Positions 1 to 9,313 are shown, counted from the stretch's first letter. The stretch: DNA of 64,000 nt from Plebeiibacterium sediminum (GCF_026013605.1 NZ_JAPDPJ010000007.1:1-64000), one strand, 5' to 3'. Numbers and translations are program-made. Notes: generated by a model not told the origin, from the letters alone.

Positions 1-95
1 TCAATAAAGCTTTTGAGAATTGGTTTTAAGAAAAAAGATAATTTAATTTGAATAATCTAAATCAATCAGACAGAGTTATACTTACATATCCTTTT

Positions 96-1787
96 TTATT
101 GATACAATTTAGATGTTTTGTATTCAATTTGATTTAGCACTTTTATAATTGTATCCTCATAGGAGTTTAGAATGAAAAATATAGATGGCTTTTGTTTGTT
201 AGCTATTTCCATTAACTCATTTTGAGTCATTAACGAACCTTCATTTATTAATTCCGGTTTTATTTTCATACTTCCACTATAAGTTGTTTTTACTTTTTTA
301 TCAGATATCTCTTCTGAATATATAATATCAGTTATTTTTGTCATATGGTTTGGGTCTCTTACATCCCAAATTTCAAAAGGATAACTTACTTCAACTACAG
401 CTTTGCTGGTAATAGTAGAATGAGTTCCTGTATATGACTTATAAGATAACCTGAATCTGGAATCGGATTGTCTTCCAGTAGCTTTTTGTTCCTTTAAGCC
501 TTCAGTGTATTCTTGTTTTGAAATCTCACTTTCAGATGTTTTACCAGTTGAGATACTTCTTTTGTTTAAAAAGAATCTTTCAATGGTTTTTGCCTCAGTA
601 TCAGTAATGACACCTTTGTATGTATATGCAATTCTGTTTGTATCTATTCGCATCAATATAAAACCAAATCCCAATTCTTTTGCAACAGTTATGCAGTCTT
701 CAATATTTTCTAAATTGATAACAGGAGTTTTAATAATAGGAAGAGAAATGTAGTCATTTGTTTGTGAGAATATCTCGTTGGTTGTTGGATTTTTTGTAAT
801 AACTCCACCTGCATTGTCTGTGATTATAACATTTAAAGTGGACTTAATGGAAGTAGCTTTAATTCTTTCTTCAACATCTTTGTAGCCTGGATTCCACATA
901 TTTGCTTGTTTGTAGAGATTGCCAGCTTCTTTTTGTGCTTTAAAAGATAGTGTTTGTTCTTTTTTTAATCCTTGTTCATAGAGCAAGGATGCAGCTTTTT
1001 GCTTTACACCTAAAATTTTTCCACTAGCACCATTGTAGTTATATACATACGATGCAGATTTATTATAATATGAAATCGCTTTTTTTATATCATCAAATTT
1101 ATTAGAGTCATAGAGTAAATCAGCTTCATCAGAATATAATTTAGCCAATAACTCTTTCGAATCTTTATAAGGATTTTTTTCATGCAGTGCATTTTCAAAG
1201 AGAGGTACCGCATCTTCTTTTAATATAAAATCTGTTTCCTGATTATATATCCTCAATGCCTCTTCATAGTATATTAACGCTTTATTGTTTTTTACCTGTG
1301 TAGTATATGATTCGTCATATTGTTTCGCTTTATCAAGATGAGGAATGGCTTTTTTACGGTTTTCAAATATTTTGGAAGCCTGAATAATTTGTATTGCTTC
1401 ATCAAAATGTGCTTTAGAAGCTTTTTTTCTTGCTTCTTTTAAAACAGGTTCATAGTCTTTTAATTCTAATTGAATGGTTTCTCCTTTGTAAGAAATATTA
1501 CCATTTTCAAATTTGCTTAACTGTTGATTTAGTTTTATCCATTCTTCAGCATGATCAGCAATTAAATCATTACCAAATTCTGAGGATGAAGCTTTTGCTT
1601 CTATTTCAGCAATATCTTTAAGTGCTTCTTCATACGATGTTCTAAAGTTTTTAAAATACCTGTCGTTCATGCTTCTCTGCAATCTTTTTGCATTTAAGAT
1701 GCAGGTGTTTACAGATTCTTGGGCTTGAATTTTTAATGTTAAACCAGATATAAATATAACTGTAGCAATAAGTAATAACTTCTTCAT
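96..1787 (-). CDS. Secreted helical (TPR-like) repeat protein, unknown function
   Basis: I do not recognise a specific family. The start at 1787 is chosen because the next residues (MKKLLLIATVIF...) form a type I signal peptide ending near IQAQ. A longer reading frame reaching to 1910 would bury that signal. The mature protein is 563 residues in all. Residues about 25-330 are helical, lysine- and alanine-rich, with repeated units of the form A..LY..A....NP.YKD (for example NPYKDSKELL and NPGYKDVEERI), which look like degenerate TPR repeats. The C-terminal 230 residues are more mixed and contain a region rich in SKAVVEVSYPFEIWDV-type strands. The protein is probably periplasmic or outer-membrane associated; there is no lipobox cysteine at the cleavage site. 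It stands alone on the minus strand with no operon partner in view. Confidence 0.75.
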   Translation of the reverse strand: MKKLLLIATVIFISGLTLKIQAQESVNTCILNAKRLQRSMNDRYFKNFRTSYEEALKDIAEIEAKASSSEFGNDLIADHAEEWIKLNQQLSKFENGNISYKGETIQLELKDYEPVLKEARKKASKAHFDEAIQIIQASKIFENRKKAIPHLDKAKQYDESYTTQVKNNKALIYYEEALRIYNQETDFILKEDAVPLFENALHEKNPYKDSKELLAKLYSDEADLLYDSNKFDDIKKAISYYNKSASYVYNYNGASGKILGVKQKAASLLYEQGLKKEQTLSFKAQKEAGNLYKQANMWNPGYKDVEERIKATSIKSTLNVIITDNAGGVITKNPTTNEIFSQTNDYISLPIIKTPVINLENIEDCITVAKELGFGFILMRIDTNRIAYTYKGVITDTEAKTIERFFLNKRSISTGKTSESEISKQEYTEGLKEQKATGRQSDSRFRLSYKSYTGTHSTITSKAVVEVSYPFEIWDVRDPNHMTKITDIIYSEEISDKKVKTTYSGSMKIKPELINEGSLMTQNELMEIANKQKPSIFFILNSYEDTIIKVLNQIEYKTSKLYQ

Positions 1788-2015
1788 TTTAATATACGCT
1801 GAAATAATTTTTAACCTATACGGCAAAGTTTCATTATAGATATATGTTTTTGATAAAAAATTAAATGTTTGTATGAACAATAAGCTGGGGTTACTCAAAA
1901 AGTTCTGCAAATAACTATATAAAAAGTCTTTTTCATTTTTCTTTTAATTATTAGATGAATTCATAGTCGCATATTTTTAGTAAATTATATGTGAGCTTCA
2001 TAAATAAATGGAATT

Positions 2016-2846
2016 ATGGGAAAAAATCTTCATGATAAACATCAATCAGCACCTGTATATGAAAAAGATGGTAGAATAAATAAAGAGTACTATTTTAAAG
2101 AAATAGACAGGCTTCAACTGGAATTGGTTAAACTGCAGGAGTGGATTAAACAAGAAGGTTTAAAAGTAGTAGTGATTTTTGAAGGACGAGATGCTTCCGG
2201 TAAAGGAGGTGTGATTAAGCGAATTACACAACGGTTAAATCCGCGGGTAACCAGAGTGGTGGCTTTACCAGTTCCTACCGAAAGAGAAAAAACACAGTGG
2301 TATTTTCAACGATATGTAACGCACCTTCCAGCAGCTGGTGAAATGGTGTTGTTTGATCGAAGTTGGTATAATCGCGCTGGTGTTGAAAAAGTCATGGGCT
2401 TTTGTACTCATGATGAATACGAGGATTTTTTAAGAGCTTGTCCTGAGTTCGAACGAATGTTGATTCGTTCAGGAACTATTTTGATAAAGTATTGGTTTTC
2501 GGTAAGTGATGAAGAACAGGAAAAACGATTCAAAGAACGTATTAATACTCCGTTAAAAAGGTGGAAGATTAGTGAGATGGATATGGTTTCGCGTACCCAT
2601 TGGATAGATTATTCAATTGCCAAAGATAACATGTTTAATTATACTGATACTAAGCAAGCTCCCTGGTTTGTTGTAGAAGGCGATGATAAAAAGAAGGCAA
2701 GATTAAACTGTATTTCTCATTTGTTATCAATGATTCCTTATGAAGAGGTGAATTATAAGAAAATAAAATTACCACCTCTGCAGGATAAAAAAGGTTATAT
2801 GAGACCTCCCAAAGATGAGCAGACGCATATTCCGAAAGTATATTAG
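2016..2846 (+). CDS. ppk2: Polyphosphate kinase 2 (PPK2 family)
   Basis: This 276-residue protein has the features of a single-domain PPK2, which transfers phosphate between polyphosphate and nucleotides in the cytoplasm. The Walker A motif GRDASGKGG lies at residues 57-65. The Walker B region VLFDRSWYNRAG lies at 111-122. The lid segment RFKERINTPLKRW lies near 186-198, and EGDDKKKAR follows further on. The length matches class I PPK2 enzymes (about 230-300 residues). It is followed after a short gap by a Na/Pi cotransporter on the same strand, so a shared role in phosphate storage and uptake is a reasonable inference. Whether it prefers ADP, GDP or AMP cannot be decided from sequence alone. 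Confidence 0.93.
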   Translation: MGKNLHDKHQSAPVYEKDGRINKEYYFKEIDRLQLELVKLQEWIKQEGLKVVVIFEGRDASGKGGVIKRITQRLNPRVTRVVALPVPTEREKTQWYFQRYVTHLPAAGEMVLFDRSWYNRAGVEKVMGFCTHDEYEDFLRACPEFERMLIRSGTILIKYWFSVSDEEQEKRFKERINTPLKRWKISEMDMVSRTHWIDYSIAKDNMFNYTDTKQAPWFVVEGDDKKKARLNCISHLLSMIPYEEVNYKKIKLPPLQDKKGYMRPPKDEQTHIPKVY

Positions 2847-2882
2847 GAACAAGGAGTAGGGAGAAGGGAACAAGGAACAAGC
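2847..2882 (+). repeat. Purine-rich GGAACAAGG tract
   Basis: Directly after the PPK2 stop lies a G/A-rich stretch built from variants of GGAACAAGGAG and AGGGAACAAGG. Related tracts, or their pyrimidine complement, occur in other intergenic gaps of this window near 14.76 kb, 26.1 kb and 28.7 kb, so it is a recurring intergenic sequence type and not just local composition. Confidence 0.6.
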
Positions 2883-2912
2883 TGATTAATGTTATATTGT
2901 AGAGAAAGAGCT

Positions 2913-4526
2913 ATGACTATAAATTGGATGATATTAATTTACACGGTGATAGGCGGTTTGGCTCTGTTTCTTTTCGGCATGGATGTAATGACGAAAGCGT
3001 TAAAGGATTCTGCGGGTAAGAGATTAAAGTACTTCCTTCATCAAATGACATCCACCCGATGGAAAGGATTGATGGCAGGTCTAAGTATTACAGCAGTTAT
3101 TCAATCCTCATCTGTTACTACAGTTTTAGCAGTTGGTTTTGTTTCGGCAGGTGTGATGACGTTTAAGAGCACTTTGGGAGTGATTTTAGGTGCAGATATC
3201 GGAACTACAATTACAGCACAAATTATAGCTTTTAAAGTGACCAAAATAGCTTTACTTTTGGTTGTTTTAGGATATTTATTTACAGTAATATCTGGTCATA
3301 AAAAGAATAAAGAATTAGGGAAGATCCTATTTGGTCTAGGTCTCATCTTTTTAGGTATGAATTTCATGAGTGAAGGTATGCAACCACTAAAAACATATCC
3401 TCCTTTTATTGAAATCATGCATGGATTAAATAACCCTCTTTTAGGAATATTAATAGGAACAGTTTTTACTGCAATCATTCAAAGTTCATCTGCTACTACG
3501 GGTGTTGTAATTGTTTTAGCTTCTCAAAATTTAATTGCTAGTCAGGGGGGAATAGCAATTGTAATTGGAGCTAACATAGGAACTTGTGTAACAGCTTTTC
3601 TTTCTGCTATTGGAAAACCCAGAACAGCTGTACAAGTGGCTATAGCTCATATTCTTTTTAAAATAATAGGTGCCCTGTTATGGGTGTGGTTTATTTCCCA
3701 GCTGGCTTTTATTACAGAACAAATAACTCCCAACAACTTACCCCGACAGATAGCAAATGCACACACTATTTTTAATGTGGTAAATGCAGCATTGATGATT
3801 GGTTTTACAGGACCCATTGCCCTTTTAATTAATAAAGTATTTCCAGCGCAGACCAATGAAGAAAATGATGAAATAATTTTGTTGGATCAATACTATTTGC
3901 AACATACCAGTATGGCAATTGATTTGGTAGATAAAGAGCTGAACAAACTTTTTGATAAAACAAATATTGTATTAAAAACGGCCCTTTCTGTGGCATTGAC
4001 AGGAACTTCATTTGATCTTGAAAAATTGAGAATATCAGATCAGATTATTGATTTTCAACAAAAACAAATCTTATCCTATTTGCAGCAATTGCAGCAACAG
4101 GAAATTGATCATAAAGAATCCGGTAGAATCAAAAATCAAATGGAAATCACCAATATTTTGGAAGCAGCTGCTGACCTGATTACAACAGACATGGTTGAGG
4201 CAGCGGAGCATCGAATAGAATATCAGTTTAATGTTAGTGATGATACAAAAGAACGTTTTGAAGATATATACAAACAGAGCATTCAAACTCTGCAGGATGC
4301 ATTTCAGGCCTATCAAACAAATAATGTGGAAATGGCCAAAGATATCATCTCACAAAAGAAAGCTTTCAAAAACAATATGATTGCCATAAAAGAACGATTG
4401 GTAAACAGATTATCATTAAAGGATACAAATAGAATTGCAATTATTCGATTTGAAACAGAATTGATTGAACTGATAAATAGATTGTACGCCCTGGCCCGAA
4501 GGATTGCCCGCCTACAAATGGATTAG
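2913..4526 (+). CDS. Na/Pi cotransporter family protein with PhoU-like C-terminal domain
   Basis: The N-terminal half (residues about 1-310) is a membrane domain with the duplicated signature of the NptA/YjbB Na+:phosphate cotransporter family. The sequence AVIQSSSVTTV occurs near residue 61 and AIIQSSSATTGV near residue 192; each QSSS motif is expected to line the substrate path. The C-terminal half (about 320-537) is soluble and all-helical, as in members carrying a PhoU-like regulatory domain. The ATG at 2913 is preferred because AGAGAAAGAG just upstream can serve as a ribosome binding site; an upstream ATG at 2889 would add 8 non-hydrophobic residues. It lies downstream of PPK2 in the same direction, consistent with a phosphate uptake and storage unit. 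Confidence 0.88.
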   Translation: MTINWMILIYTVIGGLALFLFGMDVMTKALKDSAGKRLKYFLHQMTSTRWKGLMAGLSITAVIQSSSVTTVLAVGFVSAGVMTFKSTLGVILGADIGTTITAQIIAFKVTKIALLLVVLGYLFTVISGHKKNKELGKILFGLGLIFLGMNFMSEGMQPLKTYPPFIEIMHGLNNPLLGILIGTVFTAIIQSSSATTGVVIVLASQNLIASQGGIAIVIGANIGTCVTAFLSAIGKPRTAVQVAIAHILFKIIGALLWVWFISQLAFITEQITPNNLPRQIANAHTIFNVVNAALMIGFTGPIALLINKVFPAQTNEENDEIILLDQYYLQHTSMAIDLVDKELNKLFDKTNIVLKTALSVALTGTSFDLEKLRISDQIIDFQQKQILSYLQQLQQQEIDHKESGRIKNQMEITNILEAAADLITTDMVEAAEHRIEYQFNVSDDTKERFEDIYKQSIQTLQDAFQAYQTNNVEMAKDIISQKKAFKNNMIAIKERLVNRLSLKDTNRIAIIRFETELIELINRLYALARRIARLQMD

Positions 4527-4563
4527 AGTAAAATAATTCATTATCCGCTGCAGATGTTGTCTA

Positions 4564-5604
4564 ATGAATTTATACAGACGATTAATGAAACAGAATACAA
4601 TTGTTAGCTTATTGTCATTTATAAATAGAATTGGTTTTACCTTGCTTGTATCAGTTGTTGGTTTAATGATGCAGTCCACAAATATTCAACCAGTCCAGAA
4701 TTGTGGAATGAATGGAAGCCAGGTCGATTCTGTTCAATATTTGAAGCGCCTACAACAACTGGCAAACAATGACACCAGCGGAAAGTGGCCTGTTTATCCA
4801 CAACCTTATCCATTAAAAGGAGCTATCTTACCCTATAAACGAATCGTTGCTTTTTACGGAAATTTATATTCAAAAAAAATGGGTGTTTTAGGCAAATATA
4901 CTCCAGATGAATTATGGGAGAAGTTAAATGAGGAGGTTCAAAACTGGGAACAGGCTGATTCTCTAACTCCAGTTCAGCCTGCACTCCATTATGTTGCAGT
5001 GGTAGCTCAAAATAATCCGATGAAAGATGGACAATATCGTTATCGAATGCCTTCAAATCAAATAGATTCTGTGCTTACTATTGCTCAAATGGGAAATGCT
5101 ATCGTGTTTTTAGACATACAGCCGGGTCATAGTACTGTTAATATTGAAGTGCCATTGTTAGAAGCATATCTTAAAATGCCCAATGTGCATTTAGGCCTTG
5201 ATCCTGAGTTTTCAATGAAAGAGGGAAATGTTCCCGGTACTGTTAAAGGATATGTAACAGCTGAGGATATTAATTTCTGTACTAATTATCTGTCTGGCTT
5301 AGTGAAGAAATATCGTTTGCCACCAAAGGTATTTGTGGTTCATCGGTTTACTCAGTCCATGGTAAGAAACTGCGAACAAATACAATTGTATTCTGAAGTG
5401 CAAATTGTTATTAATATGGATGGTTGGGGACGACCTGGATTAAAAAAGAGTACCTACCGGGATTTTATATATCAGGAACCGGTTCAGTTTACCGGGTTTA
5501 AGTTGTTTTATATAAACGATTTAAAACAACCACCATTTCGAATGATGAGGCCTGAAGAAATATTAGAATTGAAGCCAAAACCTATTTATATTCAGTATCA
5601 GTAG
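4564..5604 (+). CDS. Conserved-looking secreted protein of unknown function
   Basis: This is a 346-residue protein with a hydrophobic segment near residues 20-42 that could be a signal sequence or membrane anchor. The remainder is soluble, with alternating hydrophobic strands and helices ending in motifs such as VFLDIQPGHS, HLGLDPEFSM, KVFVVHRFTQ and IVINMDGWG. That pattern of strand ends carrying D, E, H and D resembles a TIM-barrel-like layout, but no known catalytic signature is recognised and no reaction is proposed. It starts 37 bases after the Na/Pi transporter on the same strand and may be cotranscribed with it. An internal ATG at residue 8 could also be the start. Confidence 0.7.
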   Translation: MNLYRRLMKQNTIVSLLSFINRIGFTLLVSVVGLMMQSTNIQPVQNCGMNGSQVDSVQYLKRLQQLANNDTSGKWPVYPQPYPLKGAILPYKRIVAFYGNLYSKKMGVLGKYTPDELWEKLNEEVQNWEQADSLTPVQPALHYVAVVAQNNPMKDGQYRYRMPSNQIDSVLTIAQMGNAIVFLDIQPGHSTVNIEVPLLEAYLKMPNVHLGLDPEFSMKEGNVPGTVKGYVTAEDINFCTNYLSGLVKKYRLPPKVFVVHRFTQSMVRNCEQIQLYSEVQIVINMDGWGRPGLKKSTYRDFIYQEPVQFTGFKLFYINDLKQPPFRMMRPEEILELKPKPIYIQYQ

Positions 5605-5704
5605 TAAGTGTTTTAAGGTGATTAACAATTAAAATGCAATCTCCTTTATCTTAAAGTGAAATTTTCGGTGGAATATTAGAATCAGGTTGGATATTCCAGA
5701 CATA

Positions 5705-5854
5705 TTAATTCAAAAGAGTTTTAATGATCCATAAAATTAGATATACACCAACACCTGTACCAAAAAATAATGCGGCAATCAGGAATGCCAGTCTTATCAT
5801 TCCAACTCTATAACCTAATTTATAACTTAACCATTCACAGACTCCTAAAATCAT
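5705..5854 (-). CDS. Small PspC-domain membrane protein
   Basis: This gene encodes 49 residues. The protein begins MILGVCEWLSYKLGYRVGM, continues with a basic residue and a hydrophobic helix around residues 21-45, and ends in ILWIIKTLLN. The order GVC..L...LG...-(I/V)R-hydrophobic helix-YLILW is the core of the PspC domain, which in longer proteins takes part in the envelope stress (phage-shock) response at the inner membrane. Here the domain stands almost alone; there is no leucine-zipper extension as in E. coli PspC. It is convergent with the preceding gene (stop codons at 5604 and 5705). The assignment rests on pattern recognition only. Confidence 0.7.
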   Translation of the reverse strand: MILGVCEWLSYKLGYRVGMIRLAFLIAALFFGTGVGVYLILWIIKTLLN

Positions 5855-6192
5855 AATAATATATTTAGTTGAATAATATTTCTTTCAAAAATAGTAAAAT
5901 ATTCGGTTAATAGATAGTGTATTTTACATGCTTCTAACAATGGTTAAAATCAGGTTAAAGTCGGGTGAATTTTTCTTTCCATATCTAATATCTTCTATTT
6001 TTGGTTTATCAAATTCATTATTAAAAAATATTGTTACTGTTAATATTTAAAATGATGATGGTACTTCATAGATATAGTCTTTCGACTTAAAAGAAAAAAG
6101 GTTTTTGTTAATAATAATACTTCAGAGCGGGATTTATTTCCTCTCTGAAGTTGTGTATGTGTTTTAATAATTTTAGTAAGAATTAGGTAACT
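5855..6192. other. Intergenic region, 338 bases, with one hairpin
   Basis: The gap lies between the divergently transcribed PspC gene and the NEW3-ABC operon. It is AT-rich and no open reading frame of note was seen. The only structure found is a hairpin at 6119-6151, listed separately. Confidence 0.6.
6119..6151 (+). promoter_or_regulatory. Hairpin in the leader of the NEW3-ABC operon
   Basis: ACTTCAGAG at 6119-6127 can pair with CTCTGAAGT at 6143-6151 around a 15-base loop. It ends about 40 bases before the ATG of the first operon gene. There is no U-run after the stem, so it is not a classical terminator. It may be a leader structure that affects mRNA stability or translation. Confidence 0.4.
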
Positions 6193-7338
6193 ATGAAAAA
6201 GAAACCATTTTTTATTAAGGTATTAATGTTTAGTGCTTTAATGTTTATGTTGGGAGTGTTGGGATTAAAGGCTGCCAATCAAGTTGAAATCTACACCTCA
6301 AACACAAAGGTTTCGCTGTCTCCTGGCGAAACGGTAACTTATAATTTAGAAGTATTTAATCATGGAGCAGAGGTTCAGTTCTGTGATTTAGCTATTTCCG
6401 GAATACCCCGATCGTGGAGTTATTCATTAAAATCAGGCTCTTACGATGTAAAACAAATTGCAGTTAAAGCCAATAGTAATCAGGCCCTAAAATTAAAATT
6501 AAATGTTCCGTTAAAGGTAAACAAGGGGAATTATACGCTTTATGTAAAAGCCGGAGAAGCTAAGTTGCCACTTGTGATCAATGTATCTAAGCAAGGCAAT
6601 TTCAAAACGGAGTTTTCGTCAAAGCAGAAAAATATGCAGGGACATTCAAAGTCTGACTTTTCATTCAATACCTCTATTGTTAATGCAACAGGAGATGATC
6701 AGACTTATTCTTTAATGAGTAACGCACCCCGAGGATGGACTGTTGTTTTTAAGCCAAATCACAAACAAGCAACTTCTGTAGAAATAGAAGCTAATGGAAA
6801 AAAGGATGTTGTTATAGATGTAACACCACCGCACAATGTAAAAGAAGGAACCTATAAGATACCTGTTAGCGCTGTTAATAAAAATACATCATCAGAATTA
6901 GATTTGGAGGTGGTTATTACCGGGACTTATGAAATGGAATTAACAACACCTCAGGGATTAGCAAGTACAAAAATTGCTGCAGGAGGAAAACAGATGGTTG
7001 AGTTTGTTGTAAAAAATACCGGATCAGCCGACTTAAAAAACGTAAAGCTGGATGCTTCAAAACCAAAGGGATGGCAAGTTAGGTTTGAACCTAAAGAAAT
7101 AGAGTCAATTCCGCCAGGTGAATATAGTAAGGTTGATGCTATTATTGAAGCAAGTGATAACTCTGTTGCTGGCGATTATATTACCAATATTACAGCTAAA
7201 ATTCCTGAAGTCTCGTCAAAAATGAGCATGCGTGTAGCAGTAAAAACATCATTGCTTTGGGCCTGGATGGGAGTGTTTATTATCATTCTTTCTTTGGGAG
7301 GAGTTATCTTATTATTTGTCAAGTTTGGAAGGAGGTAA
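6193..7338 (+). CDS. NEW3-domain (COG1470-like) membrane-anchored protein
   Basis: The 381-residue protein has an N-terminal signal segment (residues about 8-27), an extracytoplasmic body of about 320 residues and one C-terminal transmembrane helix (about 354-376) followed by FGRR. The body consists of immunoglobulin-like beta repeats. Repeated features are (V/L)SPGE-TVTYNLEVFNHG, RGWTVVFKP, VEFVVKNTGSADLKNV and KPKGWQVRFEP, typical of NEW3 (alpha-galactosidase-associated) domains. It is the first gene of a tight operon: its stop is immediately followed by the ABC ATPase and permease genes. A role as an extracytoplasmic partner of that ABC complex is inferred from position; the substrate is unknown. 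Confidence 0.82.
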   Translation: MKKKPFFIKVLMFSALMFMLGVLGLKAANQVEIYTSNTKVSLSPGETVTYNLEVFNHGAEVQFCDLAISGIPRSWSYSLKSGSYDVKQIAVKANSNQALKLKLNVPLKVNKGNYTLYVKAGEAKLPLVINVSKQGNFKTEFSSKQKNMQGHSKSDFSFNTSIVNATGDDQTYSLMSNAPRGWTVVFKPNHKQATSVEIEANGKKDVVIDVTPPHNVKEGTYKIPVSAVNKNTSSELDLEVVITGTYEMELTTPQGLASTKIAAGGKQMVEFVVKNTGSADLKNVKLDASKPKGWQVRFEPKEIESIPPGEYSKVDAIIEASDNSVAGDYITNITAKIPEVSSKMSMRVAVKTSLLWAWMGVFIIILSLGGVILLFVKFGRR

Positions 7339-7341
7339 GTG

Positions 7342-8316
7342 ATGAGCAATCATATGATAGAGATATTGGGTTTATCGAAGCAATATGGTTCTCAAAAAGT
7401 GGTTAATAACCTCAATTTAAATATCGAAAGGGGAGAGGTGTTTGGTTTATTGGGTCCGAATGGTGCTGGTAAGTCAACCACAATCCGAATGATTTTAGGA
7501 ATGACAGAACCAAGTTCCGGAACCGTTAAAGTTAATGGGTTTTTATCGAACATGAACCCCATTAAAGTGAAAGAATGTGTAGGATACTTACCTGAAGATG
7601 TAGGATTTTATGATAAAATGACGGCTTTTGAAAACCTGATGTACACCGCACAACTAAATAGAATTTCAAAAGCAACCGCTAAAGATAAAGTTGAGCAACT
7701 ATTAAAATTAGTGGGTTTGCATAATGAAAGAAATAAAAAGGCCGGGACTTTTTCAAAAGGAATGAAACAAAGACTTGGCCTGGCCGATGTGTTAATTAAA
7801 GATCCCAAAGTAATTATTTTGGACGAACCTACGTTAGGTTTGGATCCTAAAGGAATGAAAGAGTTTTTGGATTTAATTAAAAGGTTAAGTGAGGAGAAAG
7901 GTGTAACGGTTCTATTCTCGTCGCATCATTTACATCAGGTGCAGCATATTTGTAGTAGGGTTGGTCTTTTTATCAACGGTCAGTTAATTGCATCTGGCGA
8001 TGTGGATAGTTTGTCAACTCAGCTGTTTGGTGATCAAAGTGCCAGAGTGTTTGCTGGTGTCAGATATGATAATAATAATGAATACAGCAATAAAAAAGAG
8101 GAACTGAAAAGACAATTACTTTCTAATCCAGAAGTATCCGGAGTTCAGTTTAATGATGAGGAACTGATTGTGGAATGTAAAAACAACATGAGTTCTTACG
8201 TGGCTAAAACCATTGTGAATCAACATCTGGATCTGACCTATTTAAATAAAAAGGAATATGGATTAGATGAAATTTACGATAAATACTTTGAAGGAGGAGA
8301 TCATCATGAGTCATAA
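7342..8316 (+). CDS. ABC transporter ATP-binding protein
   Basis: The 324-residue protein carries a complete nucleotide-binding domain. It has the Walker A motif GPNGAGKST near residue 38, the signature FSKGMKQRLG near 138, Walker B VIILDEPTLGLDP near 156 and the H-loop SSHHLHQ near 193. The C-terminal 100 residues are an extension typical of ABC-2/NatA/GldA-like ATPases. The ATG at 7342 is preferred over a GTG at 7339 because AAGGAGG ends 7 bases upstream of it. That Shine-Dalgarno lies inside the end of the NEW3 gene, implying translational coupling. The gene overlaps the permease start by 11 bases. Confidence 0.93.
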   Translation: MSNHMIEILGLSKQYGSQKVVNNLNLNIERGEVFGLLGPNGAGKSTTIRMILGMTEPSSGTVKVNGFLSNMNPIKVKECVGYLPEDVGFYDKMTAFENLMYTAQLNRISKATAKDKVEQLLKLVGLHNERNKKAGTFSKGMKQRLGLADVLIKDPKVIILDEPTLGLDPKGMKEFLDLIKRLSEEKGVTVLFSSHHLHQVQHICSRVGLFINGQLIASGDVDSLSTQLFGDQSARVFAGVRYDNNNEYSNKKEELKRQLLSNPEVSGVQFNDEELIVECKNNMSSYVAKTIVNQHLDLTYLNKKEYGLDEIYDKYFEGGDHHES

Positions 8317-9313
8317 TTCACAAGCCATTAGTACGTTTATGGGATCGTCTGTTTTATCTCATTCAAAAGGCGAAGTAAATCCATTTTGGATTATAGTAAA
8401 AAAAGAAATTGCAGATCATATACGAAGTTGGCGCTTTGGTATTTTGGTGATCATTATAGGATTAACATGTTTGGGTTCCTTGTATGTTTCTTTACAAAAT
8501 ATTGCTGATGCACTGCAAAAATCAAAAGTAGATGATGCATTTGCCTTTTTAAAATTATATACGGTTAGCGATGGTAAAATGCCTCCTTATTTCGTGTTTC
8601 TGAGTTTTCTTGGTCCATTATTAGGAATTAGTTTAGGTTTTGATGCTATTAATTCAGAATATAGCAGAGGAACAATAAGCAGAATTTTATCACAACCCAT
8701 CCCTCGCGACTTTTTAATAACAGCAAAGTTCACAGCATCACTAATTATCATTAGCATGATGTTTTTGTTGCTGAGTTTTTTAGTGATGGGAATTGGTATT
8801 ATTTCAATAGGGATCGCTCCAACAGTTGAAGAGTTTACCCGGGTTTTGCTTTTTACCATAGCTTCAATTGTTTATGTTTCCTTTTGGTTGAGTTTATCAA
8901 TTCTATTGTCTATTAAATTTGAACAAGCCTCAACCTCAGCATTATCCGGAATTAGTATCTGGTTGTTTTTTACCGTCTTTTATTCTATTCTGGTTAATGT
9001 TGTATTCAGTATTATAATTCCTGCAGGAAGAAAACTTTCTATTTCAGGAATACAAACAAAACTGGCGATATTGAGGATTACGCCGAACCAGTTATTTACA
9101 GATATAACAAATGTATTATTAAGTCCACAAGTACGAAGTTTAGGTCCCTTAAGTATGGAGCAGATGGAGGGTGCCATTCCAACACCATTACCGGTATTTC
9201 AGAGTTTGCTATTAGTTTGGCCCCAATTTGTTGGATTAATTGCTGGCACCATCCTTTGCTTCTTTTTTTCGTACCTGTTGTTTATGCGTAAAGATGTAAA
9301 AACACTGATGTAA
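8306..9313 (+). CDS. ABC-2 family permease
   Basis: This 335-residue membrane protein has about six hydrophobic helices, near residues 37-57, 93-113, 145-170, 180-205, 220-250 and 305-327. Between the first two lies a soluble loop followed by SLGFDAINSEYSRGTISRILS, the kind of coupling segment found in ABC-2 (NatB/GldF-like) permeases. The ATG at 8306 has AAGGAGGA a few bases upstream; a longer frame from 8267 would lie inside the ATPase gene. The overlap with the ATPase gene and the strong ribosome binding site support a single transport complex with the NEW3 protein. Substrate unknown. Confidence 0.88.
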   Translation: MSHNSQAISTFMGSSVLSHSKGEVNPFWIIVKKEIADHIRSWRFGILVIIIGLTCLGSLYVSLQNIADALQKSKVDDAFAFLKLYTVSDGKMPPYFVFLSFLGPLLGISLGFDAINSEYSRGTISRILSQPIPRDFLITAKFTASLIIISMMFLLLSFLVMGIGIISIGIAPTVEEFTRVLLFTIASIVYVSFWLSLSILLSIKFEQASTSALSGISIWLFFTVFYSILVNVVFSIIIPAGRKLSISGIQTKLAILRITPNQLFTDITNVLLSPQVRSLGPLSMEQMEGAIPTPLPVFQSLLLVWPQFVGLIAGTILCFFFSYLLFMRKDVKTLM

